From Glandiceps talaboti (taxonomy: Eukaryota; Hemichordata; Enteropneusta; Spengelidae), in NCBI RefSeq assembly GCF_964340395.1, contig NC_135565.1, forward strand, positions 3,071,142 to 3,135,141: a DNA stretch of 64,000 bases. Direction: 5' to 3'. This document shows, one piece after another, positions 60,956 through 64,000 of the stretch. Made by a program: the position numbers and the translations under genes. How positions within the stretch are numbered: the first letter of the stretch is position 1; every line of letters begins with the position of its first letter. The notes beneath the pieces were generated by a model. That model ran no database searches and was not told the origin of the DNA. It was given only the letters and a program-made list of their open reading frames with translations.

Positions 60956-60983
60956 TGCAGACTGGCATTTATTCAAAGCATAA
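58284..60983 (+). CDS. Long acidic Ser/Asp-rich repeat ORF, possible gene
   Basis: A frame without stop runs from just after the TAA at 58243 to a TAA at 60981-60983 (about 900 codons). It consists of the 16-residue repeat NSDSADSSCDLDIVEE, sometimes with E(I/F)GLEE inserted, and ends in a unique tail, DSADWHLFKA. Predicted charge is strongly negative; Ser and Asp dominate, with one Cys or Tyr per unit. Ser/Asp repeats occur in secreted biomineral-matrix proteins, but no signal peptide or flanking exon is visible here. The open frame has no ATG at its start (58284 is GTG); the first in-frame ATG is 58818. All length variation is a multiple of three, which fits coding, but a 48-bp repeat stays open anyway, and the reverse strand is open too (MSKSQLLSALSLFSST). 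Confidence 0.3.
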   Translation: MEEDSDSTDSSCDLDIVEENSDSADSSYDLDIVEENSDSTDSSCDLDIVEENSDSTDSSCDLDIVEEEFGLEEDSDSADSSCDLDIVEENSDSADSSYDLDIVEENSDSADSSCDLDIVEEEIGLEEDSDSADSSYDLDIVEENSDSADSSCDLDIVEEEIGLEENSDSADSSYDLDIMEENSDSADSSCDLDIVEEDSDSADSSYDLDIVEENSDSADSSYDLDIVEENSDSADSSCDLDIVEENSDSADSSCDLDIVEENSDSTDSSCDLDIVEENSDSADSSCDLDIVEENSDSADSSCDLDIVEENSDSADSSCDLDIVKENSDSADSSCDLDIVEENSDSADSSYDLDIVEENSDSADSSCDLDIVEENSDSADSSCDLDIVEENSDSADSSYDLDIVEENSDSADSSYDLDIVEENSDSADSSYDLDIVEENSDSADSSCDLDIVEEEFGLEEDSDSADSSCDLDIVEEEIGLEENSDSADSSCDLDIVEEEFGLEEDSDSADSSCDLDIVEEEIGLEENSDSADSSCDLDIVEENSDSADSSCDLDIVEENSDSADSSCDLDIVEENSDSADSSCDLDIVEENSDSTDSSCDLDIVEEEIGLEEDSDSADSSCDLDIVEENSDSADSSCDLDIVEEDSDSTDSSCDLDIVEENSDSADSSCDLDIVEENSDSADSSCDLDIVEEDSDSTDSSCDLDIVEENSDSADSSCDLDIVEENSDSTDSSYDLDIVEENSDSADSSCDLDIVEENSDSADSSCDLDIVEENSDSADSSCDLDIVEENSDSADSSCDLDIVEENSDSADSSCDLDIVEENSDSADSSCDLDIVEENSDSADSSCDLDIVEENSDSADSSCDLDIVEENSDSTDSSCDLDIVEEEIGLEEDSADWHLFKA

Positions 60984-62430
60984 ATGTATTGTATGGATCA
61001 GTAACTCCAAACTCCCAATGTTTCTTTGAATACATATTTTATTATAACCACTTGAAGATTATTCTCAATGTCAATATACAACACCTTTTAAGAACAATCT
61101 TAAGTTTCTGTGAGGTGGTATAAAAGTCCATACTACTTTAGGTACCCCAATTGTATATGAACAAAATAACCTATGCAGTGTATGTGTTGTGTACTGTTAA
61201 TTTTCCCCAAATACTACAACTGTTGTAAGCACATAAACTGTCGTATTTAGAATAGTATTGTTATCAAAAAACCCAATTAGTTGCTGAATGTATTCTTGTG
61301 AATGTTTGTAAAGATAACATAAACAGAAATAATCCACAAATTCTATAATGTTTATAATATAATTTTGATCAGAAATTTGTATAACTTAATAGTAAAATTA
61401 ATGTAAAACTGACGGAGTAATATAAAATACATGTAACAGTAATTATTTCACATGTAATATTTTTCATTCACAGGTTTAGGGGGGGGGGTTACTTCAAAAC
61501 TCTTGAAACTAGGGAGGGTGGTATTTCAATTTCTTTGAGTGTATCAGGGGTATTTGGGAAAAATTGAATTGCCGGTGTAAAATCTCCCGACCTTCCACCC
61601 AAGGTGTTTGTGATTGCAGCCTAAGGGCGGCGGTCGCTCGAATATCTCAAGCTAGGCAGGTGTCACTCGTATTTATGGATTTCAAGTGTTTCATGACTGT
61701 TCCTCAGACCCTCAAGCCGTAAATAATGATGGCTTTCTAAGACTGTCACGTTTTCATGAAGGTCAGACGTGGGCAGATGTATCGTGTTAGATAGATGGTA
61801 ATAACCCATGACTCACTTCATTTCAAAATGTCAGGTATATCTAAAAATGTAAAATATGTAAAATTATACGAATGAAATCTATCACTGTAGAATTCTTCTA
61901 AAACGTTCGTTTACCAACTGTGACAGTAATTTAAACTCATCGAGTGATATATTACTATTTAAAGTAGGTATTATGTTAAATAGTCATTGCTACGTACCTA
62001 CGGCCATAAGATAACACACATGCATATTCTATTAATGCCGACACGAGAATATATATATGTTGCTGTTAGTGTGATGGTTGTTTCAAACTTGCCATAAGGA
62101 TGAGAATTGGGTATTTAGTTGTGATTTATAAAAGCATTTTAACATGATGACTTCCTACTTGAAAAATCAATGTGACAAACCATACTGTTTGTAACTTAAT
62201 ACATTGCAAAACGTTTGTTACTATACGTACATGTACAATAACAAACATTGTATACATTTATTTATTAATCTTTGGCAATTACTGAGTAACAAAGAAGGAC
62301 TTGTCGATATTGTTTCACATTGTGCTTTCAAGTAGAAGGACATGATAAAATTGTCTCAAAATTAAAAGTCGAAAACTACATACCCAATCCTTATCCATGG
62401 CCATTTTAATACAGAACAAGTCAACGCTCA
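60984..62430. other. Unassigned AT-rich DNA
   Basis: About 1.4 kb without a supported gene. It holds a G-rich tract at about 61480-61490 followed by GGTTACTTCAAAACTCTTG, similar to the G-rich dispersed elements elsewhere. Confidence 0.55.
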
Positions 62431-62720
62431 TACCCAGTCCTACAGGGATATAACCCAACTATAAATACCACTCTACACTCTACACTCAGTCCTACAGGGG
62501 TATAAGGCGCTGTAAATAAAACGACTATACCCAGTCCTACAGGGGTATAAGACGCTGTAAACAGAACTGGTTGTATTGTTGTACATTACTTGATATGAAC
62601 TGGTTGTATTGTTGTACAATACTTCATAATAACAGGCTATATTGTTGTACAATACTTGATACGAACTGATTGTAATGATGTACACTGCCTGATATGAACT
62701 GATTGCATTGTTGTATATAG
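62431..62720. repeat. Two small tandem repeats
   Basis: CCCAGTCCTACAGGGGTATAA-like units occur three times (62433, 62486, 62530), two of them followed by G(G/A)CGCTGTAAA. Then GAACTGGTTGTATTGTTGTA-like units of about 34 bp occur four to five times (62565-62720), with progressive divergence. A Tyr/Asn-rich reverse frame here is an artefact. Confidence 0.8.
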
Positions 62721-62934
62721 TAGAAAGAACAAATTATATTGAACTTTCAATGCGAAAAAGGTTACTTTAGCCGCAGTACTTTACTCAATATGTATAGCCT
62801 GGACAAATTCCTTTATTTTGTTCCCCTTTAGTGCTTAAATAGTTGATCTGATTTGACCGACGTCGCGTCAGCCGACATAACCTCACATAATCTCTCACGG
62901 ACGTCGGTACGCGGTCATGTATGTGCCATCAGAG

Positions 62935-63992
62935 CCGTAGCCTGACCATATTGCCAAGGGGGGGGGGGGCAGTACTTTGTCTTGGTGAAATCATGCGTTT
63001 AAAATTTAGAAAGGTGCTAATTTGCATACAATTTACATAATATCTATTTTAGCATACGCAATTAAATATCATGTGTAAGGCCAGAAAAAATAAAAAATGC
63101 TGGTCAACGGGTAACCTAACTCTTCACATTGGGTAGGTAGGTCGATTTAATCTTTTCACAATGCCTGACAGGATGTAAAAACAAACCATATATAATGATA
63201 GCAAAATATTTCAGGTCGAGTTTAGATAGAAGTTATCTTGATACTATCTCTTGCAATTTGTCTGCATAGCTACAGTTAGGAAATGTACACAATTTACGGT
63301 TAAACAAATGGTGTAGTTCCTCTCACTCTCTCTTCTCCAAAAAATGTTAAGCCTCGCCAAATGAAACTCAAGCATTATTTTAGCCACCCCTTCTGTCACC
63401 TACACTACAGTGGAGATCATATGGTACAGTGATGCATAAGCGATAGCCAACTACAATAATATTCCTAACGAGATTACTTTACACAGAATGTGGATTTCAC
63501 GTGCATAAGGAGATGTCTCTAATTAGCTCTAACCTATACAGGGGGGTACTTAGCCAGAAACCTTCCATCTTGTTTTGGGAGAAAGACAATTATCACCTTG
63601 ATTGCTACTGATTGGAAGGAGACAACTCCAAGGGTGAAAAAAAAACCTGAAAAAAGACAGCGTAGGAGGCCATTTAGAGGCATAAAATATCAAACCATAG
63701 ACTTAATCTAAAGTGTTACAATGCTTGAATATTGTAATAAAATACCAGAATTGAAACATTTATGCTATGCATTACATATTATCTGGAAGTGCATTTTGTT
63801 GTGGCAAAGCTGAAAGATATTTTGCGGATGTGCACTTTGTAAATGACTTCTCCTGAAGTTTAATTTGGCTCCAAAAAATCCCAAAGCCAAAACATTTCAA
63901 AACTTTCAGACTTTTGATGGCCCAATGACTGCTCAGCCCACTCCAATGGTCGTAAACTTTTGTTCAATTCGTTTTAGTGTACATTGGATATG
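62935..63992 (-). repeat. Right copy of the inverted duplicate, with an insertion
   Basis: This is the reverse-complement partner of 32111-32985, about 30 kb away. The inner edge is GCCGTAGCCTGACCATATTG followed by a poly-G tract. A segment at about 63437-63612 is absent from the left copy: the partner reads GATGCA directly into TTGGAAGGAGACAAC. Identity is roughly 85% by eye, with scattered substitutions and small indels. The window ends within or just at the outer end of the repeat, so the true boundary may lie outside. Confidence 0.8.
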
Positions 63993-64000
63993 CAACAGCT

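Noticed and set aside
32111-63992. A giant Polinton-like transposon bounded by the inverted repeats
   Set aside because: No polymerase, integrase, ATPase or capsid-like frame exists between the arms, and the interior is satellite DNA.
1-64000. tRNA, rRNA or other structural RNA genes
   Set aside because: I saw no cloverleaf with B-box GGTTCGAATCC-type sequence and no rRNA core motifs. A covariance-model scan could not be run.

Overview
The window looks like nuclear DNA from an invertebrate animal, probably marine. It contains truncated LINE retrotransposons, intron-like exon/GT..AG structures, MITE-like elements, many microsatellites and megabase-style satellite DNA. There is no bacterial gene organisation (no ribosome binding sites, operons or dense coding). 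The species cannot be fixed from sequence alone. The dispersed elements resemble the pearl / HINE (Helentron-associated) elements described from bivalves and other invertebrates, but similar families exist in other phyla. I recognise no conserved host protein gene with confidence.

Layout. 0-3.9 kb: AT-rich DNA with two inverted-repeat elements and two small abutting transposon-like elements (1781-2226 and 2231-2850), each with a hairpin, a tetranucleotide tract and core repeats. 3.9-9.5 kb: a third element of the first family whose 150-bp core has expanded to about 35 copies. 10.6-15.2 kb: a 132-bp tandem array. 16.0-20.3 kb: a cluster of short, mutually related exon-like units with splice sites, some in a consistent reading frame up to a stop codon and others broken; this is the best candidate for a host gene. 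20.4-20.9 kb: 3' end of a LINE. 22.0-24.9 kb: a 46-bp (2 x 23 bp) array. 25-34 kb: mostly unassigned DNA with a TIR element (26.9-28.7 kb), a reverse-strand LINE fragment (30.2-31.0 kb) and one arm of an inverted duplication (32.1-33.0 kb). 34.2-51.5 kb: 17.3 kb of uninterrupted tandem repeat (26/28-bp array, GT-rich pentanucleotide array, 29/26-bp satellite), with a 4.35-kb tandem segmental duplication inside the satellite. 51.5-58 kb: unassigned DNA with a promoter-like cluster (RFX-type X-box, palindromic E-box), a plausible first coding exon (54956-55060), microsatellites and a MITE. 58.0-61.0 kb: a 48-bp array carrying a very long acidic Ser/Asp-rich open frame. 62.9-64.0 kb: the other arm of the inverted duplication.

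Seven large tandem arrays (periods 150, 132, 46, 26/28, about 5, 29/26 and 48 bp) fill about 33 kb, roughly half of the window. Where the period is a multiple of three (150, 132, 48) or the sequence is low in complexity, long open frames appear on one or both strands. Most are by-products of the repeats, not genes. The strongest leads are the repeated-exon cluster at 16-20 kb, the element family with expandable cores, the recent 4.35-kb satellite duplication, the CpG-decay pattern in the satellites and the 48-bp acidic repeat frame.
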